A program made the translations under genes and the position numbers. Positions 24,991-33,397 of a stretch of DNA of 48,277 nt are shown here, one piece after another. The notes beneath the pieces are model-generated. The model ran no database searches. It was not told the DNA's origin and saw nothing but the letters and a program-made list of their open reading frames with translations. This DNA comes from Myxococcales bacterium (GTDB lineage Bacteria > Myxococcota_A > UBA796 > GCA-2862545). The stretch spans positions 1 to 48,277 of the forward strand of contig JAHQVJ010000144.1 of the NCBI GenBank assembly GCA_019634415.1, read 5' to 3'. Position 1 is the first letter of the stretch, and every line of letters begins with the position of its first letter.

Positions 24991-26259
24991 ATGGACGCCG
25001 ACCCCCCCTCCCGCACGATCCCCCGGTTGCTGTCGCGGACGGCGGCGGAGGTGCCCGAGGAGCTGGCCAAGTCCATCGATCGCACCCTGCAGGGGGAGGC
25101 CCGGCGCAACGAGCTCGCCATCGCCTGGGTGCGGGCGCTGGCCTTCGTGGGGCTCGCCTCCATCGAGACGCTGTACTGGCTCGAGGGGGGCAGCGTGTCG
25201 ACGCTGGCGCGGCTGCCCACGTGGATCTACACCGTGCTGTCCTTCGGGCTCCTCGTGGTGCTCGCGCGCGGCTGGCACCATCGGGCCGTGGGCATCGTGA
25301 TGCCCATGCTGGACGCCGGGTTCATCCTGCTGCGCGTGCAGACCACCTTCGATCTGTACCCCATAGAGACGATCGAGCAGTTCATGGAGCTCACCACGGT
25401 GGGGATCGGAGCCGCGCTGCTGATCGTGAGCGGGGGCTTCCGGTTGTCGCGCGCGAGCCTGGCCACGTCCATCGTGGCGGGCCTGGGGCTGTACCTGTGG
25501 TTCGCCCCCCAGACGCGGCTCGAGGTCTCCCAGATGGTGATCCACGTGGTGCTGCTCGGTGGCTTGGCGGCAGCCACCACCATCCTCACGCAGCAGGTAC
25601 GGCGTGCGGTGCGCAGCGAGGTGGCGCGCGTCACGCTCGCGCGCTTCCTGCCGCCCACGCTGCTCGAGGGCGTGCACCAAGACCCCATCGCCCTCATCAC
25701 CCGGCCCCGCTCCGTGCAGGCCACGGTGTTGGTGAGCGACATCCGCGGCTTCACCCAGTGGTCCGAGCACCGCAGCCCCATCGACGTGCTCGGCAGCCTC
25801 AACGTGATCCAGGGGCGGCTGGCCTCCATCGTGCGGGCCCACCACGGCATGGTGGACAAGTTCATGGGCGACGGCATGCTGGCCGTGTTCGGCACCCCCG
25901 AGGAGCGAGAAGATCACGCCGATCTCGCGATCCGTGCCGCCTACGAGATGCGCGAGGCCGTTCGGGAGCTCGCCGCCTCGGGCGAGATCGACTTCCGCAT
26001 CGGCATCGGCGTGCACACGGGTGATCTGGTGGTGGGCTGCTTGGGCTCGGGGGTGCGCATGGAGTTCACGGTGCTGGGAGACACCGTCAACACCGCCACT
26101 CGCCTGGAGGCGCTCACCAAGGAGATCCGTAGCGATCTGCTCGTGAGTGCCGAGACGGTGCGGGCTGCCAGCGACACCCGTGGGCTGGTGCAGCGCGACG
26201 CCATGACGTTGCGCGGGCGCGAGGAGCCCCTGTCGGTCTACGTGCCCGGCCCCAGCTGA
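24991..26259 (+). CDS. membrane-bound class III adenylate cyclase
   Basis: The product has 422 residues. About five or six hydrophobic segments occupy residues 43-200, followed by a class III cyclase homology domain (about 235-420). Metal-binding Asp residues are D250 (VSDIRGFTQWSE) and D294 (KFMGDGML). The purine-specifying pair K290 and D364 fits ATP rather than GTP, and the transition-state N367 and R371 are in GDTVNTATRLE. It should therefore make cAMP at the inner membrane. The start at 24991 gives a soluble N-terminal tail with no strong ribosome-binding site. It lies 62 bp after the lipoprotein gene, possibly in the same transcript as the kinase. Its end overlaps the convergent TPR gene by 22 bp. 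Confidence 0.92.
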   Translation: MDADPPSRTIPRLLSRTAAEVPEELAKSIDRTLQGEARRNELAIAWVRALAFVGLASIETLYWLEGGSVSTLARLPTWIYTVLSFGLLVVLARGWHHRAVGIVMPMLDAGFILLRVQTTFDLYPIETIEQFMELTTVGIGAALLIVSGGFRLSRASLATSIVAGLGLYLWFAPQTRLEVSQMVIHVVLLGGLAAATTILTQQVRRAVRSEVARVTLARFLPPTLLEGVHQDPIALITRPRSVQATVLVSDIRGFTQWSEHRSPIDVLGSLNVIQGRLASIVRAHHGMVDKFMGDGMLAVFGTPEEREDHADLAIRAAYEMREAVRELAASGEIDFRIGIGVHTGDLVVGCLGSGVRMEFTVLGDTVNTATRLEALTKEIRSDLLVSAETVRAASDTRGLVQRDAMTLRGREEPLSVYVPGPS

Positions 26260-27332
26260 GGGGGCTTCAGGGCCGCAGCCAGGCGCCGCACCCGGGGGTG
26301 GTCCGGATCGAGGCGTCGACTGCGCTGAAGCCAGCGCGCCGCACGGTCGCGGTCGCCGCCCGCGAGCCACCACTCCCCCATGGCCGCTCGGATCGCCACG
26401 GCGCGCCGATCGATGCGCAGCGCCCGCCGATACAGCGCCCCCGCCTCGTCCAGCGCACCGGTGCGCAGGTGCATGTCGCCGAGGTCCAGGTAGGTGAAGG
26501 CGTTGCGGTAGCCTGGTCGACGCAGCGCCTCGAGCATCTCCTGGGCCTTCATGGGGCGGCCCTCGAGCTGCCGCAGCTGGGCCAGGTTCTTCCAGGCGGA
26601 CGAGTTGTCGGGCGCGAGCTGCAGCGCCTGTAGGTAGGCGGCCTCCGCCGACTCTGCTGCACCCAGGCGCCGCTCGGCCACGCCCAGGTTCACCCAGGCC
26701 CCCGGGGCGTCGGCGTCCAGCAGCACCGCGGCCTGCAGCCACGGCCTCGCGATGCGGGGGCGGCCCGCCATCAAGATCTCCGCCCCTCGGTTCGCGTAGT
26801 GCAGGCTGGCGGCCGCCCGGTCGCTGATCCGCTCGGTGGCGCGACGCGACGGTGCATCCACGTTGGCCAGCTCCACCACGCGCACCTGGCCCGACGGGCC
26901 CCAGGCCGCGGCGATGTGGGTGGAGGCGAGCACCAGCGTGCCGCGGGTGCCGTACTCGGGCTCCTCCAGGATGCGCACGTAGTAGGCGTCGACCCCGAGG
27001 TGCCGCCCCGCCGCCACCACCAGGTGCGCCAGGCCCAGGCAGTTGAAGCGCCCCTCGTCGAAGGTCTCCGACGCAGTGCGGGTGTGGGCGTCGTCGTACT
27101 CGAGGGCGCGACGACCCAGCGCCGACAGCAGTCGCGCCATGCGGCTGTTGGCGCTTCCCACCTTCGACACATTGCGGTCGAGCCAGGCCTTCAGATCGCC
27201 ATCGACCAAGAGCGGATCGATGTCCTTCGCCGGAGGCAGCTGCACAGGTGTGTTCAGCAGCTCGGGGGTGGGCCGAGCCAGGCCCGTGGCGAAGGCGGGG
27301 CTGACCATCCACGACAAGACAGACAGGAGCAT
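26238..27332 (-). CDS. exported transglutaminase-like/TPR protein
   Basis: The 364-residue product starts with a signal peptide (MLLSVLSWMVSPAFATG). Residues 85-160 resemble a transglutaminase-like fold, with C98 in FNCLGLAHLVVAAGRHLGVDAYYV, H139 in STHIAAAW and a following VVELANVD strand; the third residue appears as N157 or D159, so catalysis is uncertain. Residues 165-350 are TPR repeats (AWVNLGVAERRLGAAESAEAAYLQALQLAP and similar). GAGGAG lies upstream of the start. This TG-then-TPR order is found in periplasmic proteins of Gram-negatives. It is divergent from the 2OG oxygenase gene by only 43 bp. Confidence 0.82.
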   Translation of the reverse strand: MLLSVLSWMVSPAFATGLARPTPELLNTPVQLPPAKDIDPLLVDGDLKAWLDRNVSKVGSANSRMARLLSALGRRALEYDDAHTRTASETFDEGRFNCLGLAHLVVAAGRHLGVDAYYVRILEEPEYGTRGTLVLASTHIAAAWGPSGQVRVVELANVDAPSRRATERISDRAAASLHYANRGAEILMAGRPRIARPWLQAAVLLDADAPGAWVNLGVAERRLGAAESAEAAYLQALQLAPDNSSAWKNLAQLRQLEGRPMKAQEMLEALRRPGYRNAFTYLDLGDMHLRTGALDEAGALYRRALRIDRRAVAIRAAMGEWWLAGGDRDRAARWLQRSRRLDPDHPRVRRLAAALKPPQLGPGT

Positions 27333-27375
27333 CGGGGGGTCTCCTCAGGCTAGTTTACCAGCCGCGAGGTCCACG

Positions 27376-27996
27376 ATGAGCGCGCCGGGTCCCTTCACTC
27401 CCATTCCGTTGTTCGCGTTTCCCCTGTATGTCGGCATGGTCGGTGGAGCCGAGGAGCGCAAGGACGCGCTCGTGGCTCACATCTTGAAGCACCGGCAGGA
27501 CGATGCCGGCGTCACTCGGAGCAACCGTGGCGCCTGGCACTCCGGACCCGCCTTCCAGGCGCAAGAGAACGCCGACGTGGCGTGGGTGATGCGCCAGATC
27601 AAGAAGTACGCCCGTCGCGCCCTGGCGCCCCTCTACGACGGCTGGGCCACGCGCCAGCTTGCCATGGGCACGTACTGGGCCAACGTGCTCGAGAAGGGCG
27701 GCTGGAATTCACCGCATCATCACGTGCCGCAGCACTGGTCCGCCGTCTACTACGTTCAGGCGAGCGAAGTGGGGGAAGGAGGACGAGATATGCGCGGGAT
27801 GATCGAGTTCGTGAATCCCAACGTCAACTCGGGACACTTCGGCGGCGGACAGTTCGCCTATGGGCCCCGAGACGGCATGATCCTGTTGTTTCCGAGCTCC
27901 TTGATGCACTTCGTGAATCCCCACGACTCGGACGTGCCTCGCATCTCCATCGCCACCAACCTCGACGTGGTGCCCAAGGGATCGGCCGACGTGTAG
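27376..27996 (+). CDS. putative 2OG-Fe(II) oxygenase (TIGR02466-like)
   Basis: The 206-residue soluble protein fits the TIGR02466 family. An N-terminal PIPLFAFPLYVG opening precedes the iron motif region NSPHHHVPQHWSAVYYV (H114-H116). The distal His is H178 (LLFPSSLMHFV), and R189 (RISIATNL) would bind 2-oxoglutarate. The substrate is unknown, and it is unrelated in detail to the oxygenase at 16504. The start at 27376 has GAGG upstream; the open frame before it runs antisense through the TPR gene and is not coding. Confidence 0.85.
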   Translation: MSAPGPFTPIPLFAFPLYVGMVGGAEERKDALVAHILKHRQDDAGVTRSNRGAWHSGPAFQAQENADVAWVMRQIKKYARRALAPLYDGWATRQLAMGTYWANVLEKGGWNSPHHHVPQHWSAVYYVQASEVGEGGRDMRGMIEFVNPNVNSGHFGGGQFAYGPRDGMILLFPSSLMHFVNPHDSDVPRISIATNLDVVPKGSADV

Positions 27997-28105
27997 GATT
28001 GGGCCTCACCGGTCATCGGGCTTCGTGATCGGCGCCCTGCGGGCTTCGAGCAGATCTCTTCTCGACGGTACCGCAACGGCCGGGAAGCCCTTCGGGGGAG
28101 TGATC

Positions 28106-28567
28106 ATGCCGAGGATGTTCGTAGTCATCGCCTTGCTCGTCGCCTGTGGTGGCGAGACGACCGACGGCCCGACCACCACCGACGAGACCGAGGTCGAGTT
28201 CGACCAGAGCCTGTGCGAGTTTCCGTACTTCGATCTCGACGGGATGAACTGCGACCAGATCGAGTCGGCCTTCACGCAGACCGTCGGCTTCGCCGAGGAC
28301 TGCAACCGGTCGGAGGACTGCCAGGTCATCTCGGGCAACTGCGAGTCGGGTGGTTTCACGGCGGCGGGCTGCTGGTACGCCGTGAACATGTGTGATCAGT
28401 CGCCTCCCGGCTACCCCGACGTGCAGCCCAGCTACGGCTGGGTGGAGGTGGGTCGCTTTCAGCGCGCCTGGCGCGCGGGCAGCTGCGAGCAGCCCAACAC
28501 CGGCTGCTCGGGGTGCGACGCCCGGCCTGATGTGGACTGCATCGAGGGGAAGTGCACCCTGCTCTGA
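28106..28567 (+). CDS. Cys-rich lipoprotein of unknown function (153 aa)
   Basis: The signal MPRMFVVIALLVACGG has a clear lipobox and is followed by a Thr/Asp-rich linker. The mature part has about twelve cysteines in disulfide-like spacing (SLCEFPYF, GMNCDQI, EDCNRSEDCQVISGNCESGG, GCSGCDARPDVDCIEGKCTLL). The C-terminal DVDCIEGKCTL resembles the end of small Cys-rich repeats in Myxococcota surface proteins. GGGGAG is upstream of the ATG at 28106. Function is unknown. Confidence 0.75.
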   Translation: MPRMFVVIALLVACGGETTDGPTTTDETEVEFDQSLCEFPYFDLDGMNCDQIESAFTQTVGFAEDCNRSEDCQVISGNCESGGFTAAGCWYAVNMCDQSPPGYPDVQPSYGWVEVGRFQRAWRAGSCEQPNTGCSGCDARPDVDCIEGKCTLL

Positions 28568-28572
28568 GGGAG

Positions 28573-29454
28573 CTATCCCGCGGCTGCCTCACCGCTCCAG
28601 CCGGCGTCCAGGTCGCGCTCCAGGAGCAGCGCGAGGTTCGCCAGGAAGTCAGCCCAGCCCAGGTTGTAGTCCACCAGCATGTTCTGGTCGACGCCGAAGC
28701 CCGAGTGCACCAGGGTGAGCTTCGTGCCGTGCGCGCTGCCCGGAAGGGGCTCGATCTCCCAGCTCACCAGGGTGGGCGGGTCGCCGTGCCAGCGGTAGGT
28801 CAGGCGGCGGTCCTTCTCCCAGACCGTGATCTCGCCCGGCCCGTCGGTTCCCTGCGCCTCGCCCGACCAGCCGAAGCTGTACCGACCTCCCACGCGGCCG
28901 TCCACGGACGCTCTGGGAGCGAAGGCGTTCCAGCGGCGGATCAGCTCGGGGGTGGTCAACGCGGCCCACACGCGGTCCGGAGGCGCAGACAGCTCGAGGT
29001 GGTGGCGGATCTCCTTCGCTGGAGTGCGATCCGGATCCAGGCGACAGGCTGCTCGACCCAGCTCCAGCCACGTCTTCAGGAGGCTGTGGTGGTAAGCCCA
29101 CAGCTCGTGCACGTGCATGGGGTCCACGCTCTGCAGGTCGTCGGGGAAGCGGTGGCGGCTGACGAGGCGCGTGCCGCCCTCGTGGGGAGACAGCTCCAAG
29201 CGCACATCCGTGAGGGTGTCGGGGTCGATTCGCCAGCCGAGGTGGAGCAGGTGAGGGGCCTCGGCGGCCCGGACCTCGTGGCTCCCCGAGGCCCCGGGGG
29301 TGCCGCTGTGCAGTGTGAAGCGGCCGCTGGCCAGATCCACGTCGGCCCGCACGGCAAGCCACTGCACCAGCTGATCGGGCTCGGTCCACGCGGCGAACAC
29401 CCGCTCGGGGGGAGCCTCCAGGATCACGAATTGGGCCAGATCACGAGTCGCCAT
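28573..29454 (-). CDS. tandem SRPBCC (AHSA1-like) domain protein
   Basis: The 293-residue cytoplasmic protein contains two START-fold/AHSA1 units. The first (residues 5-135) opens AQFVILEAPPERVFAAWTEPDQLVQWL. The second (150-285) opens IRHHLELSAPPDRVWAALTTPELIRRWN. Each has the characteristic AxPExVWxAxTxPELxxxW helix. Proteins of this family bind hydrophobic ligands and are very often co-transcribed with an ArsR repressor, as here: its start overlaps the ArsR stop by 14 bp. The ligand is unknown. Its end is 5 bp from the convergent lipoprotein gene. Confidence 0.9.
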   Translation of the reverse strand: MATRDLAQFVILEAPPERVFAAWTEPDQLVQWLAVRADVDLASGRFTLHSGTPGASGSHEVRAAEAPHLLHLGWRIDPDTLTDVRLELSPHEGGTRLVSRHRFPDDLQSVDPMHVHELWAYHHSLLKTWLELGRAACRLDPDRTPAKEIRHHLELSAPPDRVWAALTTPELIRRWNAFAPRASVDGRVGGRYSFGWSGEAQGTDGPGEITVWEKDRRLTYRWHGDPPTLVSWEIEPLPGSAHGTKLTLVHSGFGVDQNMLVDYNLGWADFLANLALLLERDLDAGWSGEAAAG

Positions 29455-30037
29455 CAGGAGCCTCCTTCGGGTAGCACAGCACGTTCAGGGTGAAGGGGCC
29501 CTGCGCATCGGCGGGCCCTTGGTAGCGCTCCACGACGGGAGCCAGGGCATCGAGCACGTCCTGGGCGAAGGCGCGACGAGCCTCCTCGTCGGCCAGGTGC
29601 ACCTCGAGTCGAAGACCCAGGCTCGGCACCTCCTCCGCATGCGACCGCGACAGCAGCGCGCCCACGTCGTGCTGCACCTCCTCTGCCATCGTCAGAAGCG
29701 CGCTCAGGCTCAGGGCATCGCGCTCTCGAGCGGCCTCTGCCTGCGGATCTCGCGCGAGCTCCGGCGACAGCCACACCACCTTGCCCTTGGCGCGGTAGCT
29801 GGTGCGTACGAAGTTGCGGACGCGCTCCTCTCGCACGGCCTCGATGAGTCCAGCCTCGAGCAACGCCTTCACGTGGTGGTTCATGCGCTGAGGCGTCATG
29901 TCGAGCGCCGTCGCCAGCTCGGCCACGGTGGTGGGCTCGCGCATGCGCTGCAGCACGGCGACGCGCACGGGGTGCAGGAGCACGCGTGCTTGATCGAGCT
30001 CGCGGACGTGAAGCAGGTCGGGAAGCGGTGTCGGCAT
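29441..30037 (-). CDS. ArsR-type winged-helix repressor
   Basis: The 198-residue product has a winged helix in residues 15-95 (ARVLLHPVRVAVLQRMREP, TVAELATALDMTPQRMNHHVKALLEAGLI), followed by a C-terminal helical domain of about 100 residues. It has no metal-binding Cys pair, so it belongs to the ArsR group that senses other signals and partners SRPBCC proteins. The start at 30037 is chosen because homology begins here; the open frame extends to 30121 through AT-rich promoter sequence. It probably represses its own operon through the inverted repeat at 30066-30085. Confidence 0.85.
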   Translation of the reverse strand: MPTPLPDLLHVRELDQARVLLHPVRVAVLQRMREPTTVAELATALDMTPQRMNHHVKALLEAGLIEAVREERVRNFVRTSYRAKGKVVWLSPELARDPQAEAARERDALSLSALLTMAEEVQHDVGALLSRSHAEEVPSLGLRLEVHLADEEARRAFAQDVLDALAPVVERYQGPADAQGPFTLNVLCYPKEAPDGDS

Positions 30038-30065
30038 CTCGTCTGTGTATGCCGTTATTCTTGTT

Positions 30066-30085
30066 CGTACAAAAAGAATTGTACG
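30066..30085 (-). promoter_or_regulatory. candidate operator/promoter of the ArsR-SRPBCC operon
   Basis: CGTACAA and TTGTACG form a perfect 7-bp inverted repeat with a 6-nt spacer, 28 bp upstream of the ArsR start. The surrounding 30050-30110 is strikingly AT-rich against the GC-rich background, as expected for a promoter. Autoregulation by ArsR is inferred from position. Confidence 0.5.
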
Positions 30086-30271
30086 TAAAACATGTTTGTC
30101 TTGCCGTCGATGCTGCGACATAGCTGCGACTCATGAGGAGAAACCTCTTGATTAAGGGGAAGGTGTCGCTCGACGTCGGAGTCGCGCGGCCAGTTGCCGG
30201 CCCAGGACCGGAACGTCGCCGCCGTCCGGATCACGGACAGCGGGATGGACTGGTGTGGCCGAGGAGGATGA

Positions 30272-30781
30272 ATGCCCTTGATCAGAAGTCTGGTCGCTCT
30301 GCTGGGTGGCGTGTTGTCGCCCGGGCAGGTGCCGCCGTCGCCCGTTGAGCAGCCTGTCGTCTGGGACGTGACCTACGAGGTGTGTCCCATGAAGCGGATC
30401 GAGGTGGCGGCGAACGCCGACATCGTGGTGTCTTGGGACCGCCTCCGGCGGGATCTGGATGGCGATCCCATCGCCCCGCCCGCGTACTCGGAGGGGGCCG
30501 GGGTCGTGTTCGAGACCTACGCGATGGACGCCGACGACGTCCTGCGGCGCTGCGCGTTGGACTGGAACGGGTTTCGTCCGAGCGACAAGATCGGTCGTGG
30601 GCAGGCGGAGGAGATGCCCTCCCTCGAGCAGACCGAGTTCGCCGCGACGATCCTGGCCGAGGACGTGGCACGTCCTGGCGGCGCCACGACCGTGATCCTG
30701 AAGAACCGCACGCAGGTGCTCTGGGCCGCCTACCTGGTGCCCAGCGCCTCTTCCACAACCACCCACGTCGAGTGTGAGTAG
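30272..30781 (+). CDS. hypothetical exported protein (169 aa)
   Basis: The 169-residue product has a possible uncleaved or weak signal (MPLIRSLVALLGGVLSP) and a beta-rich remainder with three Cys. There is no recognised family. GAGGAGG precedes the ATG at a good distance. It ends 3 bp before the RTX gene, so both are probably on one transcript and the product may serve the same surface or secretion function. Confidence 0.7.
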   Translation: MPLIRSLVALLGGVLSPGQVPPSPVEQPVVWDVTYEVCPMKRIEVAANADIVVSWDRLRRDLDGDPIAPPAYSEGAGVVFETYAMDADDVLRRCALDWNGFRPSDKIGRGQAEEMPSLEQTEFAATILAEDVARPGGATTVILKNRTQVLWAAYLVPSASSTTTHVECE

Positions 30782-30784
30782 TCC

Positions 30785-31861
30785 ATGTTGTCCCTATTGT
30801 TTGCTACGTTTCTCGCGGCCGATGCCAACGCGCAGGTCGTCATCAGCAGCTGCTCGGCTGGAGAGGCACCCGTGGGTGCCGTCGGCAACAGCTGCAACTC
30901 CATCAGCGGCCTGTACTCCATCACCTCTGGCCAGGTGAGCATCGATCTGAGCGCGGGTGGGGCCGGATCCACCGTCGTCACCTTGCACGACGACTACCCA
31001 GGAGCAGGAACCGCCACCTACACGTTCCATGGGTTGCTCGGCGACGGCTCGTCGTTCTGCTGCTTCATGGACGACACGGCGAGCGGACTGCTGGACGCCT
31101 TCTGGGTGGATGGCACCGACGACTCCGATGTCGTCTATCTGAGCGGCGGAGCCGCGACCCACTTGACGACGCCAGGGTGCGACATCCGTGGCTACGACAA
31201 CCCGAGCGACGACTTCGACATCCTCGAGGGGTCCGACGAGTGTGACGACGACATCCGCGGAATGGCGGGGCCTGACGTCATCCTCGGCCTGGACGGGGTG
31301 GACACGCTGCGGGGTGGATCCGGCAACGACCAGATCTACGGCTCGGATGGCTACGAGGCGCCCGACCAGGGAGACTTCATCTACGGTGGAGATGGCCTGG
31401 ACGAGATCGAGGGCGAGGGGGGAGGTGACACGATCTACGGCGGAGCCAACGGAGACACGATCTACGGTGGGGCCGGCCAGGACACCATCTACGGGGAGGG
31501 AGGACCCGATCATCTCGAGGGGGGTGGGGGAGCGGACACGATGCACGGCGGCGGGGGTAACGACACGCTGCGAGGCCAGGCGGGCAACGACACGTTGTTC
31601 GGAGGCTCCGGAGACGACGTCGTCTGCGGCGGGAACTCGGCTGGAGCTGGAGCGGACCATCTGTCTGGTGGCGTGGATGGCCTGGCCCAGGTGCTCAACG
31701 ACAACGACACGCTGTACTCGCTGCCCGGCGCCAACCTCCCCACGGGCAACGTGTATGGAGCCGGCCCCCATCACTGTGGCAATGTCAGCCATGGAGGGAG
31801 CTGGGCAGGGGCGAGCTGCACCTATGACCTGGTGGCGCTCCCCACGGAGTGCTCCCCCTAG
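30785..31861 (+). CDS. exported RTX calcium-binding repeat protein
   Basis: The 358-residue product starts with a signal peptide (MLSLLFATFLAADANAQ). Residues 35-150 form a globular beta region with several Cys. Residues 155-285 carry about a dozen nonapeptide repeats of the GGxGxDxIx type (GGDGLDEIEGEGGGDTIYGG and onward), which bind calcium in a parallel beta-roll. The C-terminal tail is Cys-containing. Unlike classical RTX toxins it has an N-terminal Sec-type signal rather than an obvious C-terminal type I secretion signal. DNA repeats of about 30 bp occur at 31425-31500. It is probably a surface structural or adhesive protein. Confidence 0.85.
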   Translation: MLSLLFATFLAADANAQVVISSCSAGEAPVGAVGNSCNSISGLYSITSGQVSIDLSAGGAGSTVVTLHDDYPGAGTATYTFHGLLGDGSSFCCFMDDTASGLLDAFWVDGTDDSDVVYLSGGAATHLTTPGCDIRGYDNPSDDFDILEGSDECDDDIRGMAGPDVILGLDGVDTLRGGSGNDQIYGSDGYEAPDQGDFIYGGDGLDEIEGEGGGDTIYGGANGDTIYGGAGQDTIYGEGGPDHLEGGGGADTMHGGGGNDTLRGQAGNDTLFGGSGDDVVCGGNSAGAGADHLSGGVDGLAQVLNDNDTLYSLPGANLPTGNVYGAGPHHCGNVSHGGSWAGASCTYDLVALPTECSP

Positions 31862-31903
31862 CCGAGGTACGCCCGTGAGATAGTCGACGTGCTGGAGGTG
31901 CTG

Positions 31904-33310
31904 GTGCGACTGTGTCTCGCTGTACTCGGAACCGTGGCCTGCTCGGGTCCGGCGCCCACCACCCCGTCGACCTCCACTCCCACCACCCCGTCCACGTCTA
32001 CTCCCGCGCCGGTGGTGGAGCCCACCGAGGAGCAGCTGGCGGCGTTCTACGAGGCCAACGGTGGCCGTGGGGCGTTTCCCGAGCACACGGTGGCCATGAT
32101 CGAGGCGCTGCTGTATGCCCAAGACGAGGTGGATCGGGGAGAGCTGGCCGCAGCTCGCAGCCGCATCGACGCCCTCTTCGCCGAGTACCCGCTGAGCACC
32201 GACATCTGGGTGCAGGACGCCACCTTCGGCGACCTCAACGTGGGCAACCCCATCGCCTACTACGGCCTGCGCATGCTCGACGTGGTGGCCTCGGAGCCGC
32301 CGGCCACCGAGTCGGCAACGCTGCAGATGACGGCGGTGGTGGCCTCGTGTGCCACGGTGCGGCGTCCGACGGCCGATGGCGGCTCAGAGACCGTGAAGCT
32401 CGACATCCATCCCGACATCGTGGCCGACGACGCGCGGATCCTGCACCAGTCCACCGCCCTGTTCCGTCGCTGGGTGCAGACCATTACGGGCGGCATGCAG
32501 GTGGATCTGGTGGTGAAGGTTCAGCCCCGCTGCACCACCGTCGACTACACCGACGATGGCAGCGTGATCGTGAGCTACCCCGACGCCGACGACATGATCG
32601 AGCGCGTGGGCGACGAGCTGTCGGCCGACACGGATCTCTGGTGGGTGGTGGCGCCGTCGGGCGTGCCCGGAGATGGCTCGGGCTTCGACCGACACTTCAT
32701 CACGGGTGGCATGGGGGCGGCGGGTCCGGGCCTGCCGCTGTTCCTCTCCGACGACGCCTGGTTCACCCGCAAGGTGGAGCACCTGGGGCAGGGCGAGTAC
32801 TCCGACGTGGAGCGGCGCGTCTACCAGCCCCAGTGGTTCCAGCACGAGTTCATGCACCACCTGTACCGGGTATGGCCGGAGTTCGGCCTGGAGGACGAAG
32901 GCCACCAGTGGTTCGATCGCGGCACCTGGCCGAAGGACTTCGTGGGCCGCTGGGAGCCCGACTACTACGCGGAGTCCATCGCGAAGCGCTTGCTGGCGGC
33001 TAAGCCCTCGCTGGCCGAGGGTCTGCAGGCACCCGAGCCGGTGCTCGTGGACGATCCGTCGGTGCTGGTGGGCAGCTTCGAGCGGCAGCCGGTGCTCAAC
33101 GGCTACCACGAGGTGACGGTCACCTTGGACGAAGGCGCGCTGACCTGGTCCAACGCAGCGGGCGTGTCGTGGAGCCTGCAGCTGCAGAAGGGGCGCCTGT
33201 TCACCGCCGATGACTGCCCCTACGGAGTGCACGAGGTGTTGGTGGAGCTGGGCGACGATGGACAGGCCTCGGCGCTGCGCTTCCTCGCGGAGACCTACGT
33301 TCGCCTCTGA
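31904..33310 (+). CDS. HExxH-containing lipoprotein
   Basis: The product has 468 residues from a GTG at 31904, chosen because GGAGG ends 5 nt before it and it gives a compact lipoprotein signal (VRLCLAVLGTVACSG); GTG at 31889 is the alternative. A Thr/Ser/Pro linker (residues 19-40), built from two 24-bp DNA repeats (31958-32005), spaces the domain from the membrane. Residues 311-334 hold FQHEFMHHLY and EDEGHQWFD, a zincin-like HExxH with a later His or Glu as third ligand. Overall it resembles no peptidase family I can name. It may degrade or remodel surface polymers. Confidence 0.78.
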   Translation: MRLCLAVLGTVACSGPAPTTPSTSTPTTPSTSTPAPVVEPTEEQLAAFYEANGGRGAFPEHTVAMIEALLYAQDEVDRGELAAARSRIDALFAEYPLSTDIWVQDATFGDLNVGNPIAYYGLRMLDVVASEPPATESATLQMTAVVASCATVRRPTADGGSETVKLDIHPDIVADDARILHQSTALFRRWVQTITGGMQVDLVVKVQPRCTTVDYTDDGSVIVSYPDADDMIERVGDELSADTDLWWVVAPSGVPGDGSGFDRHFITGGMGAAGPGLPLFLSDDAWFTRKVEHLGQGEYSDVERRVYQPQWFQHEFMHHLYRVWPEFGLEDEGHQWFDRGTWPKDFVGRWEPDYYAESIAKRLLAAKPSLAEGLQAPEPVLVDDPSVLVGSFERQPVLNGYHEVTVTLDEGALTWSNAAGVSWSLQLQKGRLFTADDCPYGVHEVLVELGDDGQASALRFLAETYVRL

Positions 33311-33397
33311 CGGGCGTGCCACAGGCTGCACCACACTGGGAACCTCCTGGGAACTAGGGCTCGCTACGCTGCAGCCCTACGTTCCACAGGAGGCCCC

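Noticed and set aside
24448..27312. 954-codon minus-strand frame over the cyclase and TPR genes
   Set aside because: His/Gln/Gly-rich antisense frame; the cyclase and TPR proteins on other frames have clear domains.
31425..31620. Second CRISPR-like repetition
   Set aside because: Codon repeats of the RTX nonapeptides, not spacer-separated repeats.
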